Shown: in pieces, positions 29,198 to 37,929 of the stretch
Position numbering within the stretch: the first letter of the stretch is position 1
Layout: every line of letters begins with the position of its first letter
Origin: Lampropedia aestuarii
GTDB lineage: Bacteria; Pseudomonadota; Gammaproteobacteria; Burkholderiales; Burkholderiaceae_C
Direction: 5' to 3'
DNA length: 64,000 nucleotides
NCBI RefSeq assembly: GCF_004803635.1
Contig: NZ_SSWX01000001.1
Location: 124,001 to 188,000 of the forward strand
The notes under the pieces: generated by a model
Told to the model about the DNA's origin: nothing
What the model saw: the letters and a program-made list of their open reading frames with translations, nothing else
The model's database searches: none
Position numbers and translations under genes: made by a program

Positions 29198-30055
29198 CTA
29201 AACATCTTCAAACTGCAACTGGCCCTGCACATGCGTGCAGGTATTGCCAGCAATCCATATTTGGCCAGAGGCATCCTGACTGGCATAGACCCGGCCTTGC
29301 CGGCCAAGACAAGTGCCTTGGGCTGCCAGGTAGGGCAGTTGAACCACGCCGGTACTGGTGAGCCATTGCGCCACCGACGCATTCAGACTGCCTGTCACCG
29401 GATCTTCAACAACCGCGCCATGCTGGTCACTGAAAAACGCCCGCACTTCAATGGCTGTCTCAGCACCTGCAGAATGGAGCCCAACCACACCAATATCGAT
29501 GCGTTCTGGCCAACTGCGCGCAGGCGTCAGCGCCAGCACCTGCTCCGCCGATGCCAATCGAATGCCCAGCCAGCCAGGGCCGTTGTCGATCCATGCGGCC
29601 TCGACAATGTCTTCAGCCCGAATGCCCAGCAGCCGCTGCGCCTGGAGCAACTCTTGCCCACTGGCCGGCCCCGTCTTGATCAGCGCTGGCGCGGCAAATG
29701 CCAAACGCCCCCCCGCTTGGCGCGCAATTGTCACCAGCCCCACGCCGCACTCTTGCACGATGTGCCCGGCATTTTTCGGCGTATGGCCAGCCGCCAGCCA
29801 TGCATGGCAAGTGCCCAGGGTCGGATGGCCGGCAAACGGCATTTCACGCTCGGAGGTGAAAATGCGCACACGGTAATCGGCGGCCGGATCCGTCACTGGC
29901 AGCACAAAAGTGCATTCGGACAGGTTCAGCCAGCGCGTCAACTGCTGCATCTGTTCAGCCGTCATGCCTTGGGCGTCCAGCACCACAGCCAACGGGTTGC
30001 CAGACAGCGCCTGAGCGCCAAAGACATCGACGAATTGAATATCCAAGGCCATCAT
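29198..30055 (-). CDS. PhzF-family isomerase-like protein
   Basis: This 285-residue protein belongs to the PhzF/YHI9 family of diaminopimelate-epimerase-fold proteins. It has LNLSECTFVLPV with the conserved acidic residue (near 45), MPFAGHPTLGTCHAWL near 75, and EDPVTGSLNASVAQWL near 230. Phenazine genes are absent, so a role in phenazine synthesis is not implied; most family members have unknown substrates. ATG 30055 was chosen because GGAG lies eight bases upstream. It is 56 bases downstream of the MFS transporter and may be in its operon. Confidence 0.9.
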   Translation of the reverse strand: MMALDIQFVDVFGAQALSGNPLAVVLDAQGMTAEQMQQLTRWLNLSECTFVLPVTDPAADYRVRIFTSEREMPFAGHPTLGTCHAWLAAGHTPKNAGHIVQECGVGLVTIARQAGGRLAFAAPALIKTGPASGQELLQAQRLLGIRAEDIVEAAWIDNGPGWLGIRLASAEQVLALTPARSWPERIDIGVVGLHSAGAETAIEVRAFFSDQHGAVVEDPVTGSLNASVAQWLTSTGVVQLPYLAAQGTCLGRQGRVYASQDASGQIWIAGNTCTHVQGQLQFEDV

Positions 30056-30111
30056 CACCCCCACTCCAGACAAAGCTGCCACTGTAGCGCCAAGAATCTG
30101 TTCGTGCGGGC

Positions 30112-31563
30112 TCAGCGTGCTGTGCGCTGCACTCTGGCCAACACCAGCAGCAGCACGACAATCAGAACGGCCGCCACCAGGTTGTAGCGCATGCCTGCCA
30201 CAAACGCCGATGCGTATTGCTCGGCCTGCGTTGCCGCGCCTGTATGGCCTAGTGCTGCACCAAACAACATGCCGACTGCAGCCACGCCCAATGCGGCACC
30301 GATTTGCTGCAAGGTAGAAATCACCCCTGAAGCCATGCCGGCTTGTGCCTTGTCCACAAAGCCGAGCACCAGATTCAGCAGCGGCGTCATGATCAAGCCC
30401 TGCGCCGCACCCACCACCACCAACACCGGAATCAACCGCAGTGCCTGCAAGGCTGCGCCAGCCAACTGCACCTGGACAACCAAGACCGCAATGGCTGCTG
30501 CATACACGATCGCCCCCACCACAATTGCCTGCATGCCCCAGCGCGCCACCCCTTTGGGCGCAAACAACGACGCCAGTACAAAGCCCAGACTGGCGGGCGC
30601 AAAAACACGGCCTGCCAGCCATGGATCGAGCCCCAGGCCGCTTTGCATCAGCAGCGCAAAGCACAGGAAAAAAGAGCTGGAGGTGGAGTAAATCAACAGC
30701 ACCAACCAGGCGCCCACCGCAAAATGCGGCTGCGCCAACAAGCGCATATCCACCAGCGGCCAGCCGCCGCGAATGCGCAAACGCTCTTGCTGCAGATAAA
30801 ACAGTGCCAACAGGCCAAAGGCTGCCACCAAGGCCCCGACACTCCAAGCAGGCCAATCCTGTGCAGGCCCCTCTAGCAAAGGCACCAAGAGCAATGCCAA
30901 GCCTAGACTCACCAGCAACACCCCCAGCAAGTCAAGGCCCGGGCGCTGCGGTGCATGCGACTCGGGAATGCACCTGGCCGTGACTATCGCCAGCAAGCCA
31001 ATAGGCGCATTGATAAAGAAGACCGTGCGCCATCCCCAGTCCAGCCAATTCACATACACCAGCCAGCCGCCCAGCACCTGGCCTGCAATTGCCGCCAGCC
31101 CCAAAGTCATGCCCAGCAACCCAAACGCACGGCGCGCCTGGGGGCCATCGAAATGGACGCGAATCGACGCATAGACCTGCGGCAACAACAAGGCTGCGGT
31201 CAGTCCTTGCAAGATGCGAGAGGCAATCAGGAATTCCGCACTCGGGGCCAGCCCACACAAGACCGAGGCGACAGTGAAGGCCGCCATGCCCCATACAAAG
31301 ACGCGCCTGCGTCCAAACACATCGCCCAAACGGCCACCCGTAATCAGCATCGCGCCGAACGCCAATTCATAAGCAGCCACGACAAAGCCGATCTGCGCCA
31401 AGCTTGCCGATAGATCGGACTGCATGCTGGGGATGGCCACATTGACTACAAACAGATCGAATATCGTGATGAAACCGCCCAGCAGCAACACGGACAAACC
31501 CAGCCATGGCGGGGTGTGAGCGCCGCCTTGGGGCAGCGAAGAAGAATGGCAATACGCGCTCAT
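30112..31563 (-). CDS. MFS drug-efflux transporter, DHA2 (14-helix) type
   Basis: This 483-residue inner membrane protein resembles EmrB/QacA proton-driven drug exporters. It has about 14 hydrophobic helices, the motif A loop GGRLGDVFGRRR near residue 79 and the family N-terminal FDLFVVNVAIPSM near residue 36. The divergent neighbour encodes an XRE-type regulator, a frequent pairing in which the regulator controls the exporter. The substrate cannot be inferred. Confidence 0.92.
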   Translation of the reverse strand: MSAYCHSSSLPQGGAHTPPWLGLSVLLLGGFITIFDLFVVNVAIPSMQSDLSASLAQIGFVVAAYELAFGAMLITGGRLGDVFGRRRVFVWGMAAFTVASVLCGLAPSAEFLIASRILQGLTAALLLPQVYASIRVHFDGPQARRAFGLLGMTLGLAAIAGQVLGGWLVYVNWLDWGWRTVFFINAPIGLLAIVTARCIPESHAPQRPGLDLLGVLLVSLGLALLLVPLLEGPAQDWPAWSVGALVAAFGLLALFYLQQERLRIRGGWPLVDMRLLAQPHFAVGAWLVLLIYSTSSSFFLCFALLMQSGLGLDPWLAGRVFAPASLGFVLASLFAPKGVARWGMQAIVVGAIVYAAAIAVLVVQVQLAGAALQALRLIPVLVVVGAAQGLIMTPLLNLVLGFVDKAQAGMASGVISTLQQIGAALGVAAVGMLFGAALGHTGAATQAEQYASAFVAGMRYNLVAAVLIVVLLLVLARVQRTAR

Positions 31564-31659
31564 ACAATGGCCTCAGAAACAAAATTGGCCATTTTTATTC
31601 AGCAATTAAACAATTACAATTTAACCATTTATGCTATTACTAACAGCAATAAGCTTGGC
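31564..31659. promoter_or_regulatory. Divergent promoter region of MFS gene and XRE regulator
   Basis: This A/T-rich gap separates divergent genes. A near-palindrome AAATTGGCCATTT (31581-31593) close to the MFS start is a candidate operator. The -35/-10 elements are not clear enough to assign. Confidence 0.4.
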
Positions 31660-32508
31660 ATGCGCACCTTAGAAAGAACACGTCCTGATTTAGCGGCTTT
31701 TTTGCTCGCACACCGCCAGCGGCTCACGCCTGAAGAAGTGGGCTTGCCCAGCAGTGGCAGGCGACGTACCCCAGGTTTGCGGCGCGAAGAGGTCGCGGCG
31801 CTGGCGGGCGTGGGCCTGACTTGGTACACCTGGTTAGAGCAAGGCCGCGATATTGGTGTTTCTGCACACTTTCTCGACCAACTCGCCCAGGTGCTCAAGC
31901 TGGATTCGGCCCAGCGCCGCCATCTGTATCTGTTGGCACATGCGCGCCCGCCCCTAGAGCCGGGCAAAACCTTTTGTGTACTGCCCCCGCTGGTGCGCCG
32001 CCTGATGCACGACCTGCCCCATGCGGCCTTTGTGCTCAATCTCCGCTGGGATGTACTGGGTTTTAACACTATGGCCGATGCACTGTTTGACTTTGGCGCG
32101 CACCCGCCAGAGCGCCGCAATCTGTTGTGGCTGCTGTTCACCAGCCCAGTATTACGCGCACGCCTGTGCGACTGGGACGAACAGGCAACACGAATGCTGG
32201 CCAGTTTCCGCCGTGACTATGCACGCGCATCGCAAGAAGGGGATATACGTGCACTGGTCGCAGATTTACAGAAAGTCTCGCCCGAATTCAAAGCATCGTG
32301 GCGCACGCAACAAGTGCAATCACACTGCATGGGCCAGCGGGTATTGCTGGTCGATGGTGTGACTACGCCCTATGAGCACACCTCGCTGACGATCGATGAA
32401 GACCGCCACCTGCGGTTGGTGGTGTATGCCAAAGCGGAGGATTCAGCCGACCCATCCCCCAGCGCTCAACAACTCAATCAGGGCAATTGCTCCAGGGCCT
32501 GCAAATAG
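31660..32508 (+). CDS. XRE-type transcriptional regulator with MmyB-like ligand domain
   Basis: The 282-residue protein has an N-terminal helix-turn-helix (about residues 12-82) with the signature RRTPGLRREEVAALAGVG and WYTWLEQGRD, and a C-terminal MmyB-like domain (about 100-270), a PAS-like fold thought to bind hydrophobic ligands. It most likely regulates the divergent MFS exporter. ATG 31660 fits the family N-terminus; an ATG at 31567 would put the promoter region into the coding sequence. Its 3' end overlaps the 3' end of nagZ by 31 bases on the opposite strand. Confidence 0.92.
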   Translation: MRTLERTRPDLAAFLLAHRQRLTPEEVGLPSSGRRRTPGLRREEVAALAGVGLTWYTWLEQGRDIGVSAHFLDQLAQVLKLDSAQRRHLYLLAHARPPLEPGKTFCVLPPLVRRLMHDLPHAAFVLNLRWDVLGFNTMADALFDFGAHPPERRNLLWLLFTSPVLRARLCDWDEQATRMLASFRRDYARASQEGDIRALVADLQKVSPEFKASWRTQQVQSHCMGQRVLLVDGVTTPYEHTSLTIDEDRHLRLVVYAKAEDSADPSPSAQQLNQGNCSRACK

Positions 32509-33569
32509 GCCGGATGTTGCATCAGCTCATCCCAGGCCAAAGGTGCGGCTTGCGGCAGCAAGGCCAGGCGGCGCTGTTCGCTTTGCGGATTGCATCGCCA
32601 ATCGCCCTGCGCGAGCGCCTGCTCCATGCCATCGATCCAGGCATCCAGCTTGGCACCACCGCCCAGGCTTTGGTTGCACAGCAGCAGCAGATCACAGCCG
32701 GCATTCAGTGCAGCTACGCCAGCTTCGACCGCGCTCAGGTTGTGACCGCCCATCCTGCGGGCGCCTTCCATGCTCAGGTCATCACTGAAAATCGCGCCAT
32801 CAAAACCCAGTCGCTCACGCAATACGTCCTGCAGCCAGCGGGCAGAGAACCCTGCCGGGCGTGGATCGACTTTGCGGTAGACGACATGCGCGGCCATCAC
32901 CGCCGTCAAACTCGAGCGCAACCATTGGTAAGGGGCAGCATCCTCACTCAAAATCGCGGTCAAACTGCGCTCATCCACCGGAATCGCAACATGCGAGTCG
33001 GCCACCACATGGCCATGGCCAGGAAAATGTTTGGCGCAATGCGCCATGCCCGCCTGCAGCAAGCCCTGCATCACGGCTTTTGCCAACATACTGACTACGC
33101 GGGCATCGCGGTGCAGCGCACGGTCACCAATCACGGTACTGCCCCCCCAGTCGAGGTCAACCACCGGTGCAAAGCTCATATCCACACCGCATGCGCGCAG
33201 CTCACTGGCGAGCACATAGCCAACAGCGGTGGCCGCATTCACGGCCGCCATCGCTCCGCTCCCCGGCAGCTTGCGGTGCAAGCCGCTGGTGTCGTCCTTG
33301 TCCCACATCCGCCCTAACGCCCGCATTGGGGCCAGCGGTGTAAAACCATCGGTGCGAAAGCGCTGCACCCGCCCGCCCTCCTGGTCCACGGCAATCAGCA
33401 AATCGCTGCGCACGGCCTTGATATCGGCACACAGCTGTACCAGTTGCTGGCGGTCTGCCCAATTGCGCGCAAACAGCGTCAGGCCCCCCACCAGTGGGTG
33501 GGCCAAGCGCTCGCGGTCAATGCTGTCTAGTTGCGTGCCTTCAATATCGATCATCAAAGGCGCATGCAT
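32478..33569 (-). CDS. nagZ: Beta-N-acetylhexosaminidase NagZ
   Basis: NagZ removes N-acetylglucosamine from anhydromuropeptides in cell-wall recycling in the cytoplasm. The protein has the family hallmarks HPLVGGLTLFARN, DQEGGRVQRF, CAKHFPGHGHVVADSH (His/Asp catalytic loop) and FSDDLSMEGA with the nucleophile Asp. ATG 33569 gives 363 residues with the family-like MHAPLMIDI start and a GAAGAG site; ATG 33623 would add 18 Lys/Gln-rich residues. It overlaps the XRE gene tail to tail and follows acpS on the same strand. Confidence 0.95.
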   Translation of the reverse strand: MHAPLMIDIEGTQLDSIDRERLAHPLVGGLTLFARNWADRQQLVQLCADIKAVRSDLLIAVDQEGGRVQRFRTDGFTPLAPMRALGRMWDKDDTSGLHRKLPGSGAMAAVNAATAVGYVLASELRACGVDMSFAPVVDLDWGGSTVIGDRALHRDARVVSMLAKAVMQGLLQAGMAHCAKHFPGHGHVVADSHVAIPVDERSLTAILSEDAAPYQWLRSSLTAVMAAHVVYRKVDPRPAGFSARWLQDVLRERLGFDGAIFSDDLSMEGARRMGGHNLSAVEAGVAALNAGCDLLLLCNQSLGGGAKLDAWIDGMEQALAQGDWRCNPQSEQRRLALLPQAAPLAWDELMQHPAYLQALEQLP

Positions 33570-33684
33570 GCGCTGCTCTTCAAAGGCCTGAGGCTTGGAC
33601 TGTTTATGCGCTTTTTTATTCATAGGGCAGGGTCGGCTAAAGAAGTGGTTGAGGCAATAGGGCTAGGGTGGCGCGGGGGCTGGC

Positions 33685-34116
33685 TCATGTCTGCGCAAGC
33701 GGTCGGATCTGTGCAGTGGGGTCCATGCCGACCTCGGCAATGCAAAAAGCCACTGCATATTCCTTCTCGTCTGACAGCGTGACATGAAAGCGCAGCCCAC
33801 GCTGCTCACACCAAGGCGTTAAAGGCCCGTGCGTGATGATGCGCGGCTGGCCACCAGGGTGGTGGCCAACTTCACAATGCCGCCAGGTCATCGGCATGTG
33901 CATGCCCAAACCAATGGCTTTGCTAAATGCTTCTTTGACCGCAAAGCGTGTGGCTACAAAGCTCACGCCACGCGCCGGCCAGCGTGCTGAACGTTTCTGC
34001 CAGGTCAGCAGCTCATTGTCTGTGAGGACTTTATGGGCAAAACGCGCACCGTGGCGCTCCAAGGATTGCGCGATGCGGCGAATGTCACAAATATCCGTAC
34101 CAATACCATAAATCAT
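33685..34116 (-). CDS. acpS: Holo-[acyl-carrier-protein] synthase
   Basis: AcpS transfers 4'-phosphopantetheine from CoA to acyl carrier protein. The 143-residue protein has the two signature motifs [10 protein letters not shown] (residues 6-15, with the metal-binding Asp) and [13 protein letters not shown] (near 58, with the catalytic Glu and Lys). It is about 15 residues longer than usual, mostly at the C-terminus. It lies upstream of nagZ and is divergent from hemA. Confidence 0.95.
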   Translation of the reverse strand: MIYGIGTDICDIRRIAQSLERHGARFAHKVLTDNELLTWQKRSARWPARGVSFVATRFAVKEAFSKAIGLGMHMPMTWRHCEVGHHPGGQPRIITHGPLTPWCEQRGLRFHVTLSDEKEYAVAFCIAEVGMDPTAQIRPLAQT

Positions 34117-34266
34117 GGTTCGTATTATGATGGAGGCTTGTGCGCAATCTGGTCATTGCTTGCTAGGCAAATGCTACAGCAGCGCTGCAAAGCCCCACGA
34201 TGATTCATTCTTGAGAGCATTACTCAAGATATATATACAAATAGTGACAAAACTATAATAGCAGAC
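34117..34266. promoter_or_regulatory. Divergent acpS/hemA promoter region
   Basis: A perfect TATAAT lies at 34254-34259, only seven bases before the hemA ATG, which would place transcription start at or next to the start codon. An inverted repeat TTGAG/CTCAA (34211-34227) lies upstream and is a candidate operator. No convincing -35 is seen at the normal distance. Confidence 0.45.
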
Positions 34267-35574
34267 ATGGCAGTCTGGACACTCGGCATCAACCACCAAA
34301 CAGCTCCGCTGGATTTGCGGGGCCGTTTTGCGTACGCGGTTGACCAAATCGCCCCTGCTTTGCACGGCTTGAAGCAGTCGTTGTCTGCAGCCACTGCCGG
34401 GCCTATCGAAACGGCCATTTTGTCGACGTGCAACCGAACAGAAATCTACTGTGCCGCCGAGACGCCGCTACAGGCCGCGTCATTGGAATGGCTGGCCAAA
34501 AACGGCGGCATGTCAGCCAGCATGTTGTCCCAATATGCCTACACCCTGGATGAAGACAAGGCCGCACGCCATGCTTTTCGTGTCGCCAGCGGTCTGGATT
34601 CGATGGTGCTGGGCGAAGCGCAAATCCTGGGCCAAATGAAAACAGCAGTGCGCACAGCTGAAGAGGCTGGCGCATTGGGCAGCACTTTGCACCAACTGTT
34701 TCAGCGCAGCTTCGCCGTTGCCAAGGAAGTGCGCTCAAGCACGGCGATCGGCGAACACAGCATCAGCATGGCCGCTGCAGCCGTGCGCCTGGCCAGCCAA
34801 CTGTTTGAAGATTTCACCAAACTGAAAGTGCTGTTTGTCGGCGCCGGTGAAATGATTGAATTGGTCAGCACGCATTTTGCCGCGCAGCACCCCAAAAGCA
34901 TGGTCGTAGCGAACCGAACGCTGGACCGTGGCGAGAAGCTCGCAGGGAAATTGGGCGCGCAAACGCTGCGCATAGGCGATCTGCCTGACATGCTGCATGA
35001 ATTTGATATTGTGGTTTCCTGCACCGCCAGCAGCGTTCCCATTATCGGTTTGGGCGCAGTCGAACGGGCCTTGAAAAAGCGCCGCAATAAGCCGATGTTC
35101 ATGGTTGACTTGGCCGTGCCACGCGATATTGAACCGGAAGTCAAGGCACAAGAGAACGTGTATTTGTACACCGTTGACGACTTGGCCCATGTGGTGCAAA
35201 GCGGCAAAGCCCACCGCGCTGCTGCGGTCGCGCAGGCCGAAGCCATTATTGACACTGGCGTGCAGCAATTTGTACGCTGGCTGGAGATACGCAATAGCAG
35301 CCAAGCCACCGTACCACTGATTCAGCAACTGAACCAGCAAGCCCAGACCTGGAATGCGATGGAAGTGGCTCGTGCGCGCAAAATGCTCGCACGTGGCGAA
35401 GACCCGGAGCTGGTATTGCAAGCCTTGGCCAATAATCTGTCGAAAAAAATGCTGCACGGAGCCGTTACCGAATTGCGCAATGGCGACGCCAGCGAGCGCC
35501 AGCACACCGCGCAAATGGTCTCGCGCATGTTCTTGCGCAACCAAAGCACTGCAGCTGCCGCTAAAACGCATTAG
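34267..35574 (+). CDS. hemA: Glutamyl-tRNA reductase
   Basis: HemA reduces Glu-tRNA to glutamate-1-semialdehyde, the first step of C5 tetrapyrrole synthesis. The 435-residue protein has the catalytic Cys55 in STCNRTEIYC, the LGEAQILGQ motif near residue 117, the NADPH-binding VGAGEMIEL near 193 and the C-terminal dimerisation helix region. There is no ribosome-binding site before the ATG, consistent with a leaderless or near-leaderless message. prfA and prmC follow on the same strand, as in many proteobacteria. Confidence 0.97.
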   Translation: MAVWTLGINHQTAPLDLRGRFAYAVDQIAPALHGLKQSLSAATAGPIETAILSTCNRTEIYCAAETPLQAASLEWLAKNGGMSASMLSQYAYTLDEDKAARHAFRVASGLDSMVLGEAQILGQMKTAVRTAEEAGALGSTLHQLFQRSFAVAKEVRSSTAIGEHSISMAAAAVRLASQLFEDFTKLKVLFVGAGEMIELVSTHFAAQHPKSMVVANRTLDRGEKLAGKLGAQTLRIGDLPDMLHEFDIVVSCTASSVPIIGLGAVERALKKRRNKPMFMVDLAVPRDIEPEVKAQENVYLYTVDDLAHVVQSGKAHRAAAVAQAEAIIDTGVQQFVRWLEIRNSSQATVPLIQQLNQQAQTWNAMEVARARKMLARGEDPELVLQALANNLSKKMLHGAVTELRNGDASERQHTAQMVSRMFLRNQSTAAAAKTH

Positions 35575-35738
35575 CGACGCTCTTGGCTCGCGCGCCACTT
35601 GCGCCCGCTCACACGCCTTCTGCATGGTAAGGCAAGCCCCTCCCCTCCTATGCAGCAGACCATCTCCTTTTGAGTGCTTGGGCAGTCCACACAGGCATCC
35701 CTCTGGCCTAGTGCCCAAGCCCCATTCAGATCCAATGT

Positions 35739-36833
35739 ATGCAAACCTTTATGAAGCACCAGCTCGAGCGGTATGCCGAGCGCCTCAAGGAGCTGGATTT
35801 TCTGCTCTCTCGCGAAGACATCATGGCCGATATGAAGCAGTATCGGGTGATTGCCAGCGAACACGCCGAAGTCACACAAATTGCCGGGCGTTATGCACTC
35901 CATCAGACCTTGGCGGGCGATTTGCACACCGCGCAAGAGATGCTGCAAGACCCGGACTGCGATGACGAAACCCGGCAAATGGCGCAAGAAGAGATCGCCA
36001 GTGCCGAGCAGCAAATGCGCAGCCTTGAAGCGGAACTGCAATGCCTGATGCTGCCACGCGACCCTGACGACGCGCGCAACGCGTTCATGGAAATCCGCGC
36101 TGGCACCGGTGGCGATGAGTCGGCCCTGTTTGCCGGTGATTTGTTGCGCATGTACACCCGCTATGCCGACTGCGTGGGTTGGCGCGTCGAAATCATCAGT
36201 GCCAATGAAAGTGAGCTAGGCGGCTACAAGGAAGTCGTGCTGCGCATCGAAGGCAAGGACGTCTATGGCCGCTTGCGTTTTGAGTCGGGTGGCCACCGCG
36301 TGCAACGCGTGCCTGCAACCGAAACGCAAGGGCGCATTCACACCAGCGCCTGTACCGTGGCTGTGCTGCCTGAGCCCGATGAAAACACCGCGGCCGTGGT
36401 GCTTAATCCGGCCGAGCTGCGCATTGACACCTACCGCGCCAGCGGCGCAGGTGGCCAGCACATCAACAAGACCGATTCGGCCGTGCGCGTGACCCACTTG
36501 CCCACCGGAATCGTTGCAGAATGCCAGGACGACCGCAGCCAGCACCGCAACAAGGCCAAGGCACTGCAGGTTCTGGCCGCGCGCCTGCAAGAGAAAGAGC
36601 GCAACGAACAAGCCGCCAAAGATGCCGCCATGCGCAAAGGCCTGATTGGCAGCGGCGACCGCTCAGACCGCATCCGCACTTACAACTTCCCCCAGGGGCG
36701 GCTGACTGACCACCGCATCAACCTGACGCTGTACAAGCTGCTCAGCATCATGGAAGGCGATTTGCAAGAAGTGCTGGACGCACTGCAAAGCGCCCGTGAG
36801 GCCGAACAAATCGCCCAATTGCAGCCAGAGTAA
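35739..36833 (+). CDS. prfA: Peptide chain release factor 1
   Basis: RF1 terminates translation at UAA and UAG. The 364-residue protein has the codon-reading PAT tripeptide in VPATETQGR, the universally conserved GGQ in [13 protein letters not shown] near residue 238, and the [13 protein letters not shown] segment. A second ATG four codons downstream ([12 protein letters not shown]) is an equally possible start. It lies between hemA and prmC; prmC methylates the Gln of the GGQ motif, so the gene order pairs enzyme and substrate. Confidence 0.97.
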   Translation: MQTFMKHQLERYAERLKELDFLLSREDIMADMKQYRVIASEHAEVTQIAGRYALHQTLAGDLHTAQEMLQDPDCDDETRQMAQEEIASAEQQMRSLEAELQCLMLPRDPDDARNAFMEIRAGTGGDESALFAGDLLRMYTRYADCVGWRVEIISANESELGGYKEVVLRIEGKDVYGRLRFESGGHRVQRVPATETQGRIHTSACTVAVLPEPDENTAAVVLNPAELRIDTYRASGAGGQHINKTDSAVRVTHLPTGIVAECQDDRSQHRNKAKALQVLAARLQEKERNEQAAKDAAMRKGLIGSGDRSDRIRTYNFPQGRLTDHRINLTLYKLLSIMEGDLQEVLDALQSAREAEQIAQLQPE

Positions 36834-36891
36834 AGCAAGCAGCGGCAATCCACCCCAAGTCAACCCAGCGCACCACCTAGCGCCTCTTGCC

Positions 36892-37746
36892 ATGCCCACT
36901 GCCCTCCCTGTCACAGTCACAGTCGCGCGCGCGCTACAGATCGGACAACAAGCGGGTCTGCCGCGCCTGGATGTGCAGCTGTTGCTGCTGCACAGCATTG
37001 GCCGCCCACTGGACCAGCGCGCCTGGCTGATCAGCCATGACGATGCACTGCTAACGCAACAACAGCTCAAGCAGTTTGAAGCGTTACTGGCCCAACGCCA
37101 AGATGGCGTACCAATCGCGTACCTGACCGGCCAAAAAGAATTCTTCGGTTTGACGCTGCAGATTACCCCCGCCACACTCGATCCACGCCCAGACACCGAA
37201 ACATTGGTGGAGTGGGCCTTGGACGTGCTGCAGAGCGCCCAACAGCCCCGCGTCTTGGATTTGGGCACGGGCAGTGGCGCGATTGCACTGGCCATTCAAA
37301 GCCAGCGCCCCGACGCGCAGGTTTGGGCCGTCGATCAAAGTCAGGATGCATTGCAGGTTGCCAAAGCCAACGGCGCGCAATTGGCGCTGCCCGTGCAGTG
37401 GCTGCACGGCAGTTGGTTTGAGCCTGTCGTGGCGGCCCAATTGGCCCCGTTTGACCTGATCGTCTCCAACCCCCCTTATATCAGGCCTGATGACCACCAT
37501 CTGCCCCAGTTGCGCCACGAGCCGCTGCAGGCCTTGGTCAGCAGCCAGCAGGGCTTGCACGACATTGGCGTGATCGCCCAGGCAGCACCAGCGCACCTCA
37601 AGCCTGGCGGCATGCTGCTGCTTGAGCACGGCTGGGACCAGGCGCAGGATGTGGCCACTATTTTGCAGCGCGCAGGGTTTAAACACATCGCGCATCGACA
37701 CGATCTGGCCGGCCATATCCGCTGCAGTGGCGGTCGTGTATCCTGA
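36892..37746 (+). CDS. prmC: Release factor glutamine methyltransferase
   Basis: PrmC N5-methylates the GGQ glutamine of release factors. The 284-residue protein has the helical N-terminal domain, the SAM-binding LDLGTGSGAIALAI near residue 120, and the catalytic NPPY in IVSNPPYIRPDD near 190. ATG 36892 was chosen because homology begins there; the frame opens earlier inside the end of prfA. It is 58 bases downstream of prfA and presumably in the same transcript. Confidence 0.96.
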   Translation: MPTALPVTVTVARALQIGQQAGLPRLDVQLLLLHSIGRPLDQRAWLISHDDALLTQQQLKQFEALLAQRQDGVPIAYLTGQKEFFGLTLQITPATLDPRPDTETLVEWALDVLQSAQQPRVLDLGTGSGAIALAIQSQRPDAQVWAVDQSQDALQVAKANGAQLALPVQWLHGSWFEPVVAAQLAPFDLIVSNPPYIRPDDHHLPQLRHEPLQALVSSQQGLHDIGVIAQAAPAHLKPGGMLLLEHGWDQAQDVATILQRAGFKHIAHRHDLAGHIRCSGGRVS

Positions 37747-37798
37747 GCTGCGCTGCTCAGCAATGTGGCCCGCTTTGAGCCGCAGCCCCGCTATGCAC

Positions 37799-37829
37799 CA
37801 AGAGCCTGTTCAAAATCTCCACGCCATCG
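37799..37829 (+). repeat. Dispersed intergenic repeat, copy D
   Basis: AAGAGCCTGTTCAAAATCT followed by CCACGCCATCGCG, 53 bases after the prmC stop. Confidence 0.6.
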
Positions 37830-37884
37830 CGCACACCATACAAAGAAGGCATGCAAGCCGCTTTGGTGTGCCTCATCCTTCGGG

Positions 37885-37912
37885 TTGGACTCCAACCGCG
37901 TAAGTCTATAAT
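37885..37912 (+). promoter_or_regulatory. Sigma-70 promoter for the EAL-domain gene
   Basis: TTGGAC (37885-37890) and a perfect TATAAT (37907-37912) are separated by 16 bases. Transcription would start near 37919, about ten bases before the proposed ATG. Confidence 0.65.
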
Positions 37913-37929
37913 TAAATAGGTCCGGCCCA

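Noticed and set aside
30056-30856. N-terminal extension of the PhzF gene to 552 codons
   Set aside because: The extra part is antisense or out-of-frame sequence of the MFS gene; homology starts at the ATG at 30055, which has its own ribosome site.
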